Part shown: positions 17,839 through 26,770 of the stretch, in pieces
How the letters are laid out: every line of letters starts with the position of its first letter
How positions within the stretch are numbered: the stretch's first letter is position 1
NCBI GenBank assembly: GCA_011525695.1
Contig: WYBX01000154.1
Coordinates: 1-64,000 of the forward strand
Source of the DNA: Verrucomicrobiia bacterium
GTDB taxonomy: Bacteria > Verrucomicrobiota > Verrucomicrobiia > Opitutales > Opitutaceae
DNA: 64,000 nt
Direction of reading: 5' to 3'
Translations under genes and position numbers: made by a program
The notes under the pieces: generated by a model
Database searches by the model: none
What the model was told of the DNA's origin: nothing
Seen by the model: only the letters and a program-made list of their open reading frames with translations

Positions 17839-18895
17839 AGGCGAGCGAAGCCAGGTCGATCACGAACCGGTATTTCACGTCGCTCCTGAGCATCCGTTCA
17901 TACGCTTCGTTGATTTGATCCATCCGAATCGTCTCGACGTCGGCGGTGATGGCGTGCTGCCCACAGAAATCCAGCATCTCCTGGGTTTCCGGCAGGCCGC
18001 CAATCAGCGAACCAGAGAACGAACGGCGACGCATGATCATCGGCATCGCGGAGATTTGCATCGGGGTTCCCGGGGCACCGACGGCCACCAGATTGCCGTC
18101 ACGCTTCAGCAGGCCGACATACGTGTTGAGGTCGAGCGGCACGGAAACGGTGTTCAGGATGAAATCAAAGCGTCCGGTCTGGGTGGCCATTTGCGCAGCG
18201 TCGCTGGAGACGACGACCTCGCTGGCGCCGAGGCGTTTCGCGTCCGCGGCCTTGCCGGGTGAGGTGGTGAATAGCACGACGTGCGCCCCGAAGGCATGGG
18301 CAAATTTCACGCCCATGTGCCCGAGGCCGCCGAGCCCGACCACGCCCACCGTCTGGCCCCGGCAAACCTTCCATCGCCGCAGGGGTGAATAGGTGGTGAT
18401 GCCCGCGCAGAGGAGCGGGGCCGTGGCCGCAGGATTGAGGTTGGCGGGAACGCGCAGGACAAATTCCTCGCGCACCACGATGCCTTGCGCGTAGCCACCG
18501 AAGGTGAAACCGCCCAGATGCTTGTCGGGGCTGCCGTAGGTCATGGTCATGTCGCGACAGTACTGCTCGAGTCCGGCCTGGCAGTCGGGACACGTTTGAC
18601 ACGAGTCGACCAGGCAGCCGACCCCGACAAGGTCCCCTTTCCGGAACTTGCGGACGCTCGAGCCGACGGCCGTCACCCGGCCGATGATTTCATGTCCGGG
18701 CACGGCGGGATACTGGGTGAATCCCCATTCGTTGCGTGCGAAGTGCAGGTCGGAGTGACAAACGCCGCAATAAAGGATCTGAATCCTGACGTCGTTTGCC
18801 TGGGGCTCGCGACGATTGATGGAGGCCAGGGCGAGCGGCGACGCGGCACCGTTCGTGGCATAGGCTTTAACGGAATAGGCGATGGGTTTTGCCAT
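17837..18895 (-). CDS. NAD(P)-dependent alcohol dehydrogenase, YahK-like
   Basis: 352 residues. It is a medium-chain zinc dehydrogenase of the cinnamyl-alcohol / YahK type. Catalytic-zinc motifs are CGVCHSDLH and PGHEIIGRV. The four structural-zinc cysteines lie in CQTCPDCQAGLEQYC (about residues 98-112). The nucleotide loop is GVVGLGGLGHMGVKFA. Members reduce a broad range of aldehydes, usually with NADPH. It is convergent with the nucleoside phosphorylase gene and divergent from the GntP permease. It is complete, unlike the dehydrogenase fragment at 4.2 kb, and belongs to a different subfamily. Confidence 0.93.
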   Translation of the reverse strand: MAKPIAYSVKAYATNGAASPLALASINRREPQANDVRIQILYCGVCHSDLHFARNEWGFTQYPAVPGHEIIGRVTAVGSSVRKFRKGDLVGVGCLVDSCQTCPDCQAGLEQYCRDMTMTYGSPDKHLGGFTFGGYAQGIVVREEFVLRVPANLNPAATAPLLCAGITTYSPLRRWKVCRGQTVGVVGLGGLGHMGVKFAHAFGAHVVLFTTSPGKAADAKRLGASEVVVSSDAAQMATQTGRFDFILNTVSVPLDLNTYVGLLKRDGNLVAVGAPGTPMQISAMPMIMRRRSFSGSLIGGLPETQEMLDFCGQHAITADVETIRMDQINEAYERMLRSDVKYRFVIDLASLA

Positions 18896-18983
18896 GATGG
18901 ATGTTCTCTCGGGTGGTGAGTGTTGTCGACCGATTAACCGACGATCGCCCTCTGCCGGGGCCAGGATCAGCTCCTGTTCAAAA

Positions 18984-19068
18984 GCCAGTTCCCGAGGATT
19001 GACTGATGCTTCACCGACAAGGTTCTGCCGGCGGGCGGAGCGTTGGGTTCCGAGCCATGGGAACTGGC
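18984..19068. repeat. Spaced 10-bp inverted repeat upstream of permease
   Basis: GCCAGTTCCC at 18984-18993 and its exact inverse GGGAACTGGC at 19059-19068 flank a 65-base loop in the 222-base divergent gap between the alcohol dehydrogenase and GntP genes. It could be a pair of operator half-sites for DNA looping, or chance. Nothing else was recognised in this gap. Confidence 0.3.
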
Positions 19069-19117
19069 GGAAAAAACGTTGCGCCCCTCACGGTCCGCTG
19101 GCGCGCTGGAGCCCAAC

Positions 19118-20527
19118 ATGTTTACCCCGCCCCTTGCGTTGGTTTTCGGGCCGCTGACGGTCCTCGCTGTCAGCATGGTGTTCATCGTCGTGGCCATCGC
19201 GTGGGCGAGGCTGCACGCGTTCTTCGCGTTGTTCTTCGCCGCGCTGCTCGTCGGGCTGATGACGGCGTTGAACCAGACCGAGAGCGGGCGGTTTGCGCGG
19301 GCGGTGGAAGCGGCGATGCGGGAGTTCGGCATCGCGGCGGGGAACATCGGGTTCACCATCGCGATCGCGGCGGTGATCGGCGTGGCGCTGATGGAGAGCG
19401 GCGCCGCGGACAAGATCATCCGCCGGTTCATTGGCGTGCTGGGCGTGCAGCGGGCATCACTCGCGCTGCTGCTCTGCGGCTTCGTCCTGGCGATCCCGGT
19501 TTTCTTCGACACCGTCTTCTTCCTGCTGATTCCGCTGGCCCGGGCGCTGAGCCTGCGCACCGGGAAAAACTATCTCTTCTATGTGCTGGCGATCTGCGCC
19601 GGCGGGGTGATCACGCACGGGACGGTTCCGCCGACGCCCGGGCCGCTGCTGGTCGCGGAGACGCTGAAGCTCGACCTGGGGGTTGCCATCATCGGCGGGA
19701 TTGTTTTCGGCCTGATCCCGGCCTTTGTCGGGCTGGCCTGGTCGAAATGGATCAATGCGCAGATGCCGGTGCCGCTGCGCGAGACGGCCGGCTCGTCGCT
19801 GGAGTCGCTGGCTGAGGTTTCGGCGAAGGGCGAGGATCAGCTCCCGGGGTTCTGGGTTTCGATCGCGCCCGTCCTCCTGCCCGTGGTGCTGATTGGCGCG
19901 TGGTCGGTCGTGAGCCTGCTGCGGGACAGCTTTTCGCCGGCGGTGGTCGAGGGGGTGAGTTTGCTGGGGAACAAGAATGTGGCCATGCTGCTGGGGGCCA
20001 TCATCGCGCTGGCGGTGTATGCGCGGCAGAAGCGCGTCGGCTTGAAGCAGACGGGGACCTTTCTCGGATCGCCGCTGGAGACGGCGGGCGTCATCATCCT
20101 CATCACCTCGGCCGGCGGGGCCTATGGTGCGATGATCAAGAATGCCGGGGTGGGTGAATCGGTGCGCGAGCTGGCGGCGGGCAATTCGGTGAATTTCGTG
20201 CTGCTGGCCTGGGTGCTTGCGGCGGTCGTGCGCGTGGCGCAGGGGTCAGCGACGGTGGCGATGATTACGGCCTCATCGATCATGCTTTCGATCGCTGGTC
20301 CGTCCGGCTTCGGCGTCCATCCGTTCTACATTTTCCTGGCGGTTGGCTATGGCGGCACGACCCTGTCCTGGATGAACGACAGCGGATTCTGGGTGTTCAG
20401 CCGGATGGGGGGATTGACCGAGGCTGAGACGCTTCGCAGCTGGACGGTCCTGCTGACGATCATCTCGGTCGTCGGGCTGGTCCAGGCGCTGATTGGCGCC
20501 GCGCTCTGGCCGAATCTCTGGTTCTAA
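19118..20527 (+). CDS. GntP-family permease
   Basis: 469 residues from the ATG at 19118 (MFTPPLALVFGPLTVLAV). The longer upstream frame is not hydrophobic and was rejected. About 12 transmembrane segments are present with GntP-family landmarks: FDTVFFLLIPLARALS, ICAGGVITHGTVPPTPGPLL and the late motif VVRVAQGSATVAMITASS. The family imports gluconate and related sugar acids, or in some branches other carboxylates, with protons. There is no adjacent gluconokinase or dehydratase, so the substrate is not shown. An alcohol dehydrogenase is divergent. Confidence 0.92.
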   Translation: MFTPPLALVFGPLTVLAVSMVFIVVAIAWARLHAFFALFFAALLVGLMTALNQTESGRFARAVEAAMREFGIAAGNIGFTIAIAAVIGVALMESGAADKIIRRFIGVLGVQRASLALLLCGFVLAIPVFFDTVFFLLIPLARALSLRTGKNYLFYVLAICAGGVITHGTVPPTPGPLLVAETLKLDLGVAIIGGIVFGLIPAFVGLAWSKWINAQMPVPLRETAGSSLESLAEVSAKGEDQLPGFWVSIAPVLLPVVLIGAWSVVSLLRDSFSPAVVEGVSLLGNKNVAMLLGAIIALAVYARQKRVGLKQTGTFLGSPLETAGVIILITSAGGAYGAMIKNAGVGESVRELAAGNSVNFVLLAWVLAAVVRVAQGSATVAMITASSIMLSIAGPSGFGVHPFYIFLAVGYGGTTLSWMNDSGFWVFSRMGGLTEAETLRSWTVLLTIISVVGLVQALIGAALWPNLWF

Positions 20528-20792
20528 CGAGGCATTGCCTGCGACCGCTCGAGACCTGCGGGCAACTGGGAGTCTGGCGCGAAGGAACAGGGTGGTGGCG
20601 AGCGCCTCGTCAGGGGCCTGTCGGACTTGCGCGGGACTGGTCTGAAAGGGGCAGACCGGATGTTGGGCAACCGAAAGCCTCCTGAGCGAAAATGCCCGGG
20701 GCATCTTCGAGGGTCCATTTTCGTTGAAGATCCGGGGGCGGGCGGCGGTGAAATCGATTTGCGAGCCATCCGGGGGTGGGTAGCCTGCAGGC

Positions 20793-21764
20793 ATGAGCGA
20801 CTTCGTCCCCGCCGCCCAGATCACCGACGCCCGGCAGGCCGTGGATCGGCTGCGCACAAACATGCAGCGCACGATTCGCGGCAAGGACGACGTCCTGGAG
20901 CAGGTGCTGGTCTGCCTGGTGGCCGGCGGCCACCTGCTGATCGAGGATCTGCCCGGGGTGGGCAAGACGACCCTCGCGTACTCCCTCGCGCGTTCGATGG
21001 ACTGCGTGTTCTCCCGGATTCAATTCACGAGTGATCTGCTGCCGAGCGACGTCACCGGGGTCGCGATCTACGACGAGACCGTGAAGGAGTTCGTATTCAA
21101 GAAGGGACCGGTCTTCGCGAACGTCGTCCTGGCCGACGAGATCAACCGGGCGACACCGAAGACGCAGTCGGCGCTGCTCGAGGTGATGGATCGGGCGCGG
21201 GTGACGATTGATGGGGAGCCGCATGCGGTGGGCTCGCCCTTCATGGTTTTCGCCACGCAGAATCCAGTCGATTACGAAGGCACCTTTCCGCTGCCGGAGA
21301 GCCAGATGGATCGTTTCCTGATGCGACTGCGGATGGGTTACCCGGAGCCGGGCGACGAGTTGGAGATCCTGCGCACCGCCCGCGGGGGCTACGATGCCAT
21401 CGCGCTGAATCCGGTGGTGACGCGGACGGAGATCCTCGGGTTGCAGGCGCTCGCCCACCAGGTGTTCATCGAGGACTCGGTGCTCGATTTCATCCTCAAG
21501 ATTGTGGCGGCAACGCGGACGGAGTCGGAATTCAGGGCGGGGGTGAGCGTGCGTGGCGGCGTGGCGCTGCGGAGTGCTGCGCAGGCTCGCGCGCTGGTCC
21601 ACCAGCGCGATTTCATCCTGCCCGAGGACGTGGTGGAACTGGTGGCGCCGGTGCTGGCGCACCGACTCGCACTCGCCCGGCAGTCGAGCGATGCGCTGGA
21701 GGAGCGGCGGGCGGTGGCGGCGGCGCTGAAACGGATCGTGGGCAGCATTCCGCTGCCGCAATGA
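20793..21764 (+). CDS. MoxR-family AAA+ ATPase
   Basis: 323 residues. It has Walker A GVGKTTLA (about residue 56), Walker B VVLADEINR with the MoxR-specific RATPKTQSALLEVM, and sensor 1 FATQNPVDYEGTFPLPESQMDRF. The C-terminal lid domain contains the RGGVALRSAAQARALV motif. MoxR ATPases act as chaperones for assembly of metalloenzymes or envelope complexes. The next two genes on the strand are a DUF58 protein and a transglutaminase-like membrane protein, the usual MoxR-DUF58-TgpA set, with gaps of 106 and 222 bases. Confidence 0.95.
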   Translation: MSDFVPAAQITDARQAVDRLRTNMQRTIRGKDDVLEQVLVCLVAGGHLLIEDLPGVGKTTLAYSLARSMDCVFSRIQFTSDLLPSDVTGVAIYDETVKEFVFKKGPVFANVVLADEINRATPKTQSALLEVMDRARVTIDGEPHAVGSPFMVFATQNPVDYEGTFPLPESQMDRFLMRLRMGYPEPGDELEILRTARGGYDAIALNPVVTRTEILGLQALAHQVFIEDSVLDFILKIVAATRTESEFRAGVSVRGGVALRSAAQARALVHQRDFILPEDVVELVAPVLAHRLALARQSSDALEERRAVAAALKRIVGSIPLPQ

Positions 21765-21870
21765 ACCGGGTCTGGCCGATGATGGGGATGCAAAGGGCCC
21801 AATCCGTGCGTCGCAGCGTGACCCCCGGCGGTGGAGTGGCCAATGATCCGGGATCCCTTCTGGGGAAGTC

Positions 21871-23103
21871 ATGGCCATGAGCGCTGATCCCACCGACTGG
21901 TCGGGCCCGGGGGCCCGGAGACGCGGTGAGCGGTTCACCTGGAGCGGGGTGCTCTGGTCGCTCGTGTATCCGCAGCGGGCACACCGGATTGTCCCGACGG
22001 TTCCCGGGCTGGTCCTGATTGCGCTGGCGATCGGCATCGGGACGGCGGCGTACAATTCCTCCAGCAACATCCTGTTCATCACCCTGTCGCTGCTGCTGGC
22101 GTGCCTGATTCTCAGCGGCGTGCTTTCCTGGATGAACCTGCGCGGCGTCGCCTGGCGGCTACGGCTGGCTCCCCCGATGCGCGTCGGGCACGACACGGTG
22201 GTGGCGCTGGACCTGCGCAACAGGAAAACCTTCCTGCCCACCTACGAACTGGGCTTCACGCTCGTGGCGCGGCCGATCGAGTCGGGGCCGGCCGCGAAGC
22301 CGGCGTCGACCCTGACGGGGCGGAATCTCGACGTGCGGGCGATGCTCTCGCAGGCGGAGAAGACGGAAAGGCGGCACCGGGTGGGGATGGGCGGCCGGTT
22401 GGAGCCGGGCGGCGAGTTGCGGGCCGAGTGGGTGTTTCGACCGGAAAAACGCGGCGTGGTCCGGGTGCACCTCGAAAGCGTCGGCTCATTGTTCCCCTTT
22501 GGCTTTCTCCGGAAGGAAATGGGGACGACGGTGGCGGCCGAGGCGATTGTCTGGCCGGCGCCGGTGGAGTATCGCCGGCACGGCTCGGCGGCCACGCGGC
22601 GCACGAGCGGCGGCGAACGAATCGCGCGGGCGGGATCCGGCGGGGACCTGCTGACGCTCCGGCGTTATGCGGCCGGTGACTCACACCGGCTGATCCACTG
22701 GAAGGCGAGCGCCCGGACCGGCCAGCTGCTGGTCCGGCAATTCACGGCGGAAAGCGCCTTTGGCTACTCGCTTTGGTTGCGGACCGATGCGGGCGTCTGG
22801 ACGCGGCCGGAGCAGTTCGAGCTCATGATTCGATTCGTGGCAACGCTGGCGGAAGACTTGTTCAGGGCCGGCCGGCTCCGGAACGTCGCACTGGATGCGC
22901 AGCCGCCGGTGGCCATCCGTCGGGTGCACGATCTCGATCGGTTTCTCGACCGGCTGGCCGTGGCGCGCCCGTCCGAGGAGGTGATTGCGGCCGGGGAACC
23001 GCCGCCGCCGGCGGCGACCCGGCGGCAGGTGATGACGTTCGTACCGGAAGGGGCCCGCGGGGTCGGCGCGTATATCGACGGCCAGCTCGCCGCCTCCGTT
23101 TAA
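21871..23103 (+). CDS. DUF58 domain protein
   Basis: 410 residues. Two transmembrane segments lie near residues 44-85 (VPGLVLIALAIGIGTAA; FITLSLLLACLILSGVLSW). A beta-rich region follows, and then the DUF58 core with YAAGDSHRLIHWKASARTGQ near residue 275. DUF58 proteins are partners of MoxR ATPases and carry a von Willebrand A-like fold. The role is probably assembly or activation of an envelope complex together with the flanking MoxR and transglutaminase genes. Confidence 0.93.
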   Translation: MAMSADPTDWSGPGARRRGERFTWSGVLWSLVYPQRAHRIVPTVPGLVLIALAIGIGTAAYNSSSNILFITLSLLLACLILSGVLSWMNLRGVAWRLRLAPPMRVGHDTVVALDLRNRKTFLPTYELGFTLVARPIESGPAAKPASTLTGRNLDVRAMLSQAEKTERRHRVGMGGRLEPGGELRAEWVFRPEKRGVVRVHLESVGSLFPFGFLRKEMGTTVAAEAIVWPAPVEYRRHGSAATRRTSGGERIARAGSGGDLLTLRRYAAGDSHRLIHWKASARTGQLLVRQFTAESAFGYSLWLRTDAGVWTRPEQFELMIRFVATLAEDLFRAGRLRNVALDAQPPVAIRRVHDLDRFLDRLAVARPSEEVIAAGEPPPPAATRRQVMTFVPEGARGVGAYIDGQLAASV

Positions 23104-23204
23104 CCATGGAAGATCGACGACGTGTGCTGCGCCAAGATCCATACGCGACGATGATGAAGTGCGCAGGAGCGCCGATGGGCGGTCTGAATCCGACCAGGAT
23201 TCAT

Positions 23205-23300
23205 GGAGGGCCGGGCTCCGCCCCGGCCGCAAAGCCCGATTTGCTGCGCAGAACAGCTGCTTTTGATTTGGCGAGCGGACGATGCGGAGGTCGTCTCTCA
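23205..23300. repeat. Interrupted copy of GGAGGGCCGGGCTCC palindrome
   Basis: The first half (23205-23230) is identical to 57700-57725. The second half (23275 onward, GCGGACGATGCGGAGGTCGT) matches 57724-57743 with a single change. A 44-base segment (23231-23274) separates the halves here but not at 57.7 kb. It lies in the 222-base gap between the DUF58 and transglutaminase genes. This looks like a dispersed intergenic palindrome with an insertion. Confidence 0.7.
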
Positions 23301-23325
23301 TGAAGGTTAGACTCCCGGAATCGAA

Positions 23326-25554
23326 ATGACCGCGAAGCTCCCGAAACGACCGCAGCTGACGCGCGAGGAGCTCCAGCAGATCCGCTGGCTGCTGGGCAAC
23401 GCGCTGACGCTGCTCGCGGCCTGGACGGTGTTCTACATGGACATCGAGGCATGGACCTTGATGGTGCTCACCAGCGTGGCGGCCGGGGTGATGCTGGTCC
23501 GGCCGGATCTGCCCGGGCGGGTGCCGAAGGTCGTGCACACGCTCGCCTTTCCGGCGATCGTCACTTTTTTTGCGGCGGACCTGTGGATCAAGGCCGAGCT
23601 CCTGCCGGCAATGGTGCGGCTCGACATGCTGCTGCTGCTGTATCGGACGATCAGCTACCGGCAGCGCCGCGACGACCTGCAGCTGATCGTGCTCGGGCTG
23701 TTCCTGATCGTGATTGCGGGCGTGCTGACGGTGTCGCTGACCTTTGCCGCGCAAATTCTCCTGTATACCGCGTGTGCGCTGGCCTTCCTGCTGGTGATCA
23801 CGCTGACCGACGGGAGCGCGGCAGGCACGCCGGCTGGGGCGGCGCAGCCGCAAGCTTTGCCGGCGTGGGCGCAGCATGTGAGCTGGATTCACCTCGCCCG
23901 GCGGCTGCGGGTCGCGGTGGACTGGCGGGTGATTGGCATGGCGGGGATCCTGTTTGCGGGCGTGGTGGGGCTGAGCGCGCTGCTGTTCCTGGCGATTCCC
24001 CGCTTCCAGCTCGAGAGCGGGATGCTACTGGACCGGTTCATCACGAAGAAGGCCCGGAGCGGCTTCAGCGACACGATCCGGTTCGGTGACGTGACGGAGA
24101 TCCAGCAGGACGACGCGGTTGCGCTCAGCGTGGATGTGTCGGATCGGGCGCAGATTCCCGCGACTCCGTACTGGCGGATGCTGGTGCTGGATCACTACGA
24201 CAACGCGACCTTCCGGCTTTCGCCGGCGTTGCGATCCGCGCCGAACTTCGAGCCGGAGCGATCGGCCGCCTTCATCACCGGCCGGGCCGTGCCGCGGCGC
24301 GGCCGGACGGTCTTCTGGACATTTTACCTGGAGCCGGGCGTCAGCCGGTACCTGCCGCTGCTCGGGCACTTCGAGCGGCTGCGTTTCCGGGAGCAGCAGA
24401 CCTTTCGCACTGCGCCCCTGCTGGCGGTGGTCCAGCTGCGGACGGAGCCGGTGACGATGGCGGCGTACCAGGTGGAGGATTTCGATCTTTCCGGGACGGT
24501 GGCGGACCGCAGCTACGGGCAGCGCTGGCGGCAGCGCGACGAGCCGGCCCAAGCGCGCGGGGGGTTGCAGGTGCAGCTGGGCATATCGGAGCGGGACCGG
24601 GCGACCGTGCGGCGGCTGCTGGGGGAGGCGCAGGTGGATGGGGGGCTGGAACCGGCGGTGTTTGCGCAGCGGGTGAACCGGTGGCTGCGGCAACGCCACG
24701 CCTACACGCTTTCGCCCGTGATTCCCGAAGGCGAGGGAGACCCGCTCGTCCGCTGGATGGCGTCGGGTGAGGCGGGCCATTGCGAGCTCTTCGCCGGTGC
24801 GTTCGTGGTGATGGCGCGGGTGGCGGGATTCCCTTCGCGGGTGGTGACGGGCTTCAAGGGCGGCAGCTGGAATGCATACTCGAACAATTTCACGATCCGG
24901 AATTCCGATGCGCATGCGTGGGCGGAGATTTTCGACGAAGCCGCTGCGACCTACGGGGCGTGGCTGCGCAGTGATCCGCTGGGAATCATTGCCGACGGCG
25001 AGAGTGACGCGATGGGGGGGGAGGCGGCGATCGAGGCCCGGCTGGATCGGAGCTGGACGGCGCGGCTCGATAGCCTGCGGGTGTTCTGGTACCGGAGGAT
25101 CGTCAACTTCGATCGCGGCTCGCAGCTGGAGACGCTGCGCGCGGCCAAGGAGGCGACGCAGAATGCCGGCAAACGTTTCCGGGAGGCGGTGGAGCAGGCG
25201 TTGCGCGGAGTGAAGGGCTGGTTGACGGCGCCGTGGGATGGCGGGCGCGTCATCCGGCTGGTCGGGCTGGCCGCCACGGGGGTGGGGCTGGTCTGGTTCT
25301 GGCGGGAGTTTGGCAGGTCATGGTGGCGGAAATGGCGGGGGCGAAAGCCGCGGGCGGGATTCGATCCCGTGCGCCGCGAGGCGAGCCGGTGGTTGGGGCG
25401 GATCGAGGAGGAGCGCGGCGCGGTGCCCGAACGTGAGGCCATCGTGCTCGAGCTTCGCCGGCTTCGGTTCGGTGCCCGCTCGACCTGGGCGGCCCCTGAA
25501 AAGATTTTCCGGCGCGCCCGGGAGGGGTTGCGCGCGGTAAGAAAGTCCCGGTAG
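23326..25554 (+). CDS. TgpA-like membrane transglutaminase
   Basis: 742 residues. The N-terminal 230 residues hold about six transmembrane helices (DUF3488 type). A periplasmic region then contains a transglutaminase/protease core, with the catalytic triad visible as Cys486 (GHCELFAGAFV), His530 (NSDAHAWAEIF) and Asp550 (LRSDPLG). A further membrane helix lies near residue 645, followed by a basic cytoplasmic tail. Pseudomonas TgpA of this type is essential and linked to the cell envelope, but its reaction is not established. It is third in the MoxR-DUF58-TgpA set. The second repeat half lies just before its start. Confidence 0.92.
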   Translation: MTAKLPKRPQLTREELQQIRWLLGNALTLLAAWTVFYMDIEAWTLMVLTSVAAGVMLVRPDLPGRVPKVVHTLAFPAIVTFFAADLWIKAELLPAMVRLDMLLLLYRTISYRQRRDDLQLIVLGLFLIVIAGVLTVSLTFAAQILLYTACALAFLLVITLTDGSAAGTPAGAAQPQALPAWAQHVSWIHLARRLRVAVDWRVIGMAGILFAGVVGLSALLFLAIPRFQLESGMLLDRFITKKARSGFSDTIRFGDVTEIQQDDAVALSVDVSDRAQIPATPYWRMLVLDHYDNATFRLSPALRSAPNFEPERSAAFITGRAVPRRGRTVFWTFYLEPGVSRYLPLLGHFERLRFREQQTFRTAPLLAVVQLRTEPVTMAAYQVEDFDLSGTVADRSYGQRWRQRDEPAQARGGLQVQLGISERDRATVRRLLGEAQVDGGLEPAVFAQRVNRWLRQRHAYTLSPVIPEGEGDPLVRWMASGEAGHCELFAGAFVVMARVAGFPSRVVTGFKGGSWNAYSNNFTIRNSDAHAWAEIFDEAAATYGAWLRSDPLGIIADGESDAMGGEAAIEARLDRSWTARLDSLRVFWYRRIVNFDRGSQLETLRAAKEATQNAGKRFREAVEQALRGVKGWLTAPWDGGRVIRLVGLAATGVGLVWFWREFGRSWWRKWRGRKPRAGFDPVRREASRWLGRIEEERGAVPEREAIVLELRRLRFGARSTWAAPEKIFRRAREGLRAVRKSR

Positions 25555-25801
25555 TCCGGTATCTGCGAGGCTGCTGGGGCAACTGAGGCGACGTCAACTG
25601 AAGGGACAGGTCAGTAGAGTAGAGAGTAGGGACAGAAGAGAAGAGTTCCACTCACTCTCTCACACTCACTCTCTCACCCCTCACCCTCACCGAGGGGACA
25701 GGTCAGAGGTCAGCGTCAACCGAAGGGACAGGTCAGCAGTACCATGGATTGGGTATTCGGGGCGCTGGTGCGGGAAACAATGGGGTGTCACGGTGGGAGC
25801 C
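25555..25801. repeat. RAYT upstream region with GGGACAGGT repeats
   Basis: GGGACAGGT occurs three times in direct orientation, at 25603-25611, 25695-25703 and 25725-25733. The first and third sit in the longer direct repeat CGTCAACYGAAGGGACAGGTCAG. Between them is a low-complexity stretch of CACTCACTCTCTCA-type repeats (about 25648-25692). These are probably the cognate repeats of the adjacent REP-associated transposase. Confidence 0.7.
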
Positions 25802-26770
25802 ATGCGAGAAGCCAGAGTGAAGATCCCAGCGAGTGAGGGGGAGGCAGTGTATCACTGCATGAGTAAAACAGTGAACGGCGAGTGGTGGTTCGATGACGTG
25901 GCGAAGGAGGTGCTTCGCCGGCAGGTCTGGCAGGTGTCGGATTACTGCGGAATCGAGGTAGTGACGCACACCGAGATGGTGAATCATTTCCATGTCGTGG
26001 TGCGCGTGCCAAAACTTCAGCCGGTTTCGGACGCAGAGCTGCTGCGACGTTATGGTGTCCTCTATCCGAAACCCACTGCGCGGCTCCAAGTCATCGCTTC
26101 GCAACTGGCCGGAAACGGGCCTGAGGCGGTGCAATGGCGGCAGCGTCAGTTGCGTCTGATGGGAGATGTGTCTCAGTTCATGAAACTGCTGAAACAGCGG
26201 TTCTCGATTTGGTTCAACAAGACCCATAGTCGGTTCGGGCCTGTCTGGTCGGAGCGATTCAAGAGTGTGCTGGTCGGACCGGGTGCCCTGCAGCCGATAG
26301 TCGCCTATGTCGATCTAAATTGCGTGAGGGCTGGTTTGGTGACCGACCCGAAGGAGTACAGATTTTGCGGTTACGCCGAAGCCGTTGCCGGCAACCCGAG
26401 GGCTCGGGCGGGCCTGCAGTCAGTGCTTGGGGTAAATGACTGGAAAGACTGCCACGCGCAGTACCGCATGCTCCTGTTTGGGACTGCGGGAAAGCCCCGA
26501 GCCGGTGCCGCGAGCCTGTCGGTTCACGAGGTTCAGCAGGTGATTGCGCAGGGCGGAAGTTTGCCGCTCGCCGCCGTGTTGCGTTGCCGCATTCGCTACT
26601 TCACCGCCGGAGCGATCCTGGGAAGCCCGGAGTTCGTCGCCGCGCAAACCTCTTCCTGGCGAGGCCGCTTCGGCTCCCGCACGATTGTCAAACCACGTCC
26701 GCTGCCGGCCCATGCCGGTTTGTCCGACCTGGCTGTCTACCGCAACATCCGCGGAAGCGCCATCGGCTGA
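25802..26770 (+). CDS. REP-associated tyrosine transposase (RAYT)
   Basis: 322 residues from the ATG at 25802; a GTG nine bases upstream is an alternative. It is a Y1/HUH transposase: the HUH motif is HFH at residues 62-64 (MVNHFHVVVRVP), and the likely catalytic tyrosine is Tyr169 in IVAYVDLNCVRAGLV, a very conserved RAYT block. It is longer than the E. coli type (about 165 residues) because of a C-terminal extension of about 110 residues. RAYTs nick single-stranded palindromic repeats and are thought to spread them. Three GGGACAGGT copies precede it and three inverse copies follow, which supports this assignment. Confidence 0.92.
   Translation: MREARVKIPASEGEAVYHCMSKTVNGEWWFDDVAKEVLRRQVWQVSDYCGIEVVTHTEMVNHFHVVVRVPKLQPVSDAELLRRYGVLYPKPTARLQVIASQLAGNGPEAVQWRQRQLRLMGDVSQFMKLLKQRFSIWFNKTHSRFGPVWSERFKSVLVGPGALQPIVAYVDLNCVRAGLVTDPKEYRFCGYAEAVAGNPRARAGLQSVLGVNDWKDCHAQYRMLLFGTAGKPRAGAASLSVHEVQQVIAQGGSLPLAAVLRCRIRYFTAGAILGSPEFVAAQTSSWRGRFGSRTIVKPRPLPAHAGLSDLAVYRNIRGSAIG

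Noticed and set aside
20610..22241. Minus-strand open frame of 543 codons
   Set aside because: It is antisense to the MoxR and DUF58 genes and shows only high-GC shadow composition.
25640..25692. Possible CRISPR-like array in the CACTCACTCTCTCA stretch
   Set aside because: The repeats are short and run together without spacers, and there are no cas genes. It is simple low-complexity sequence.
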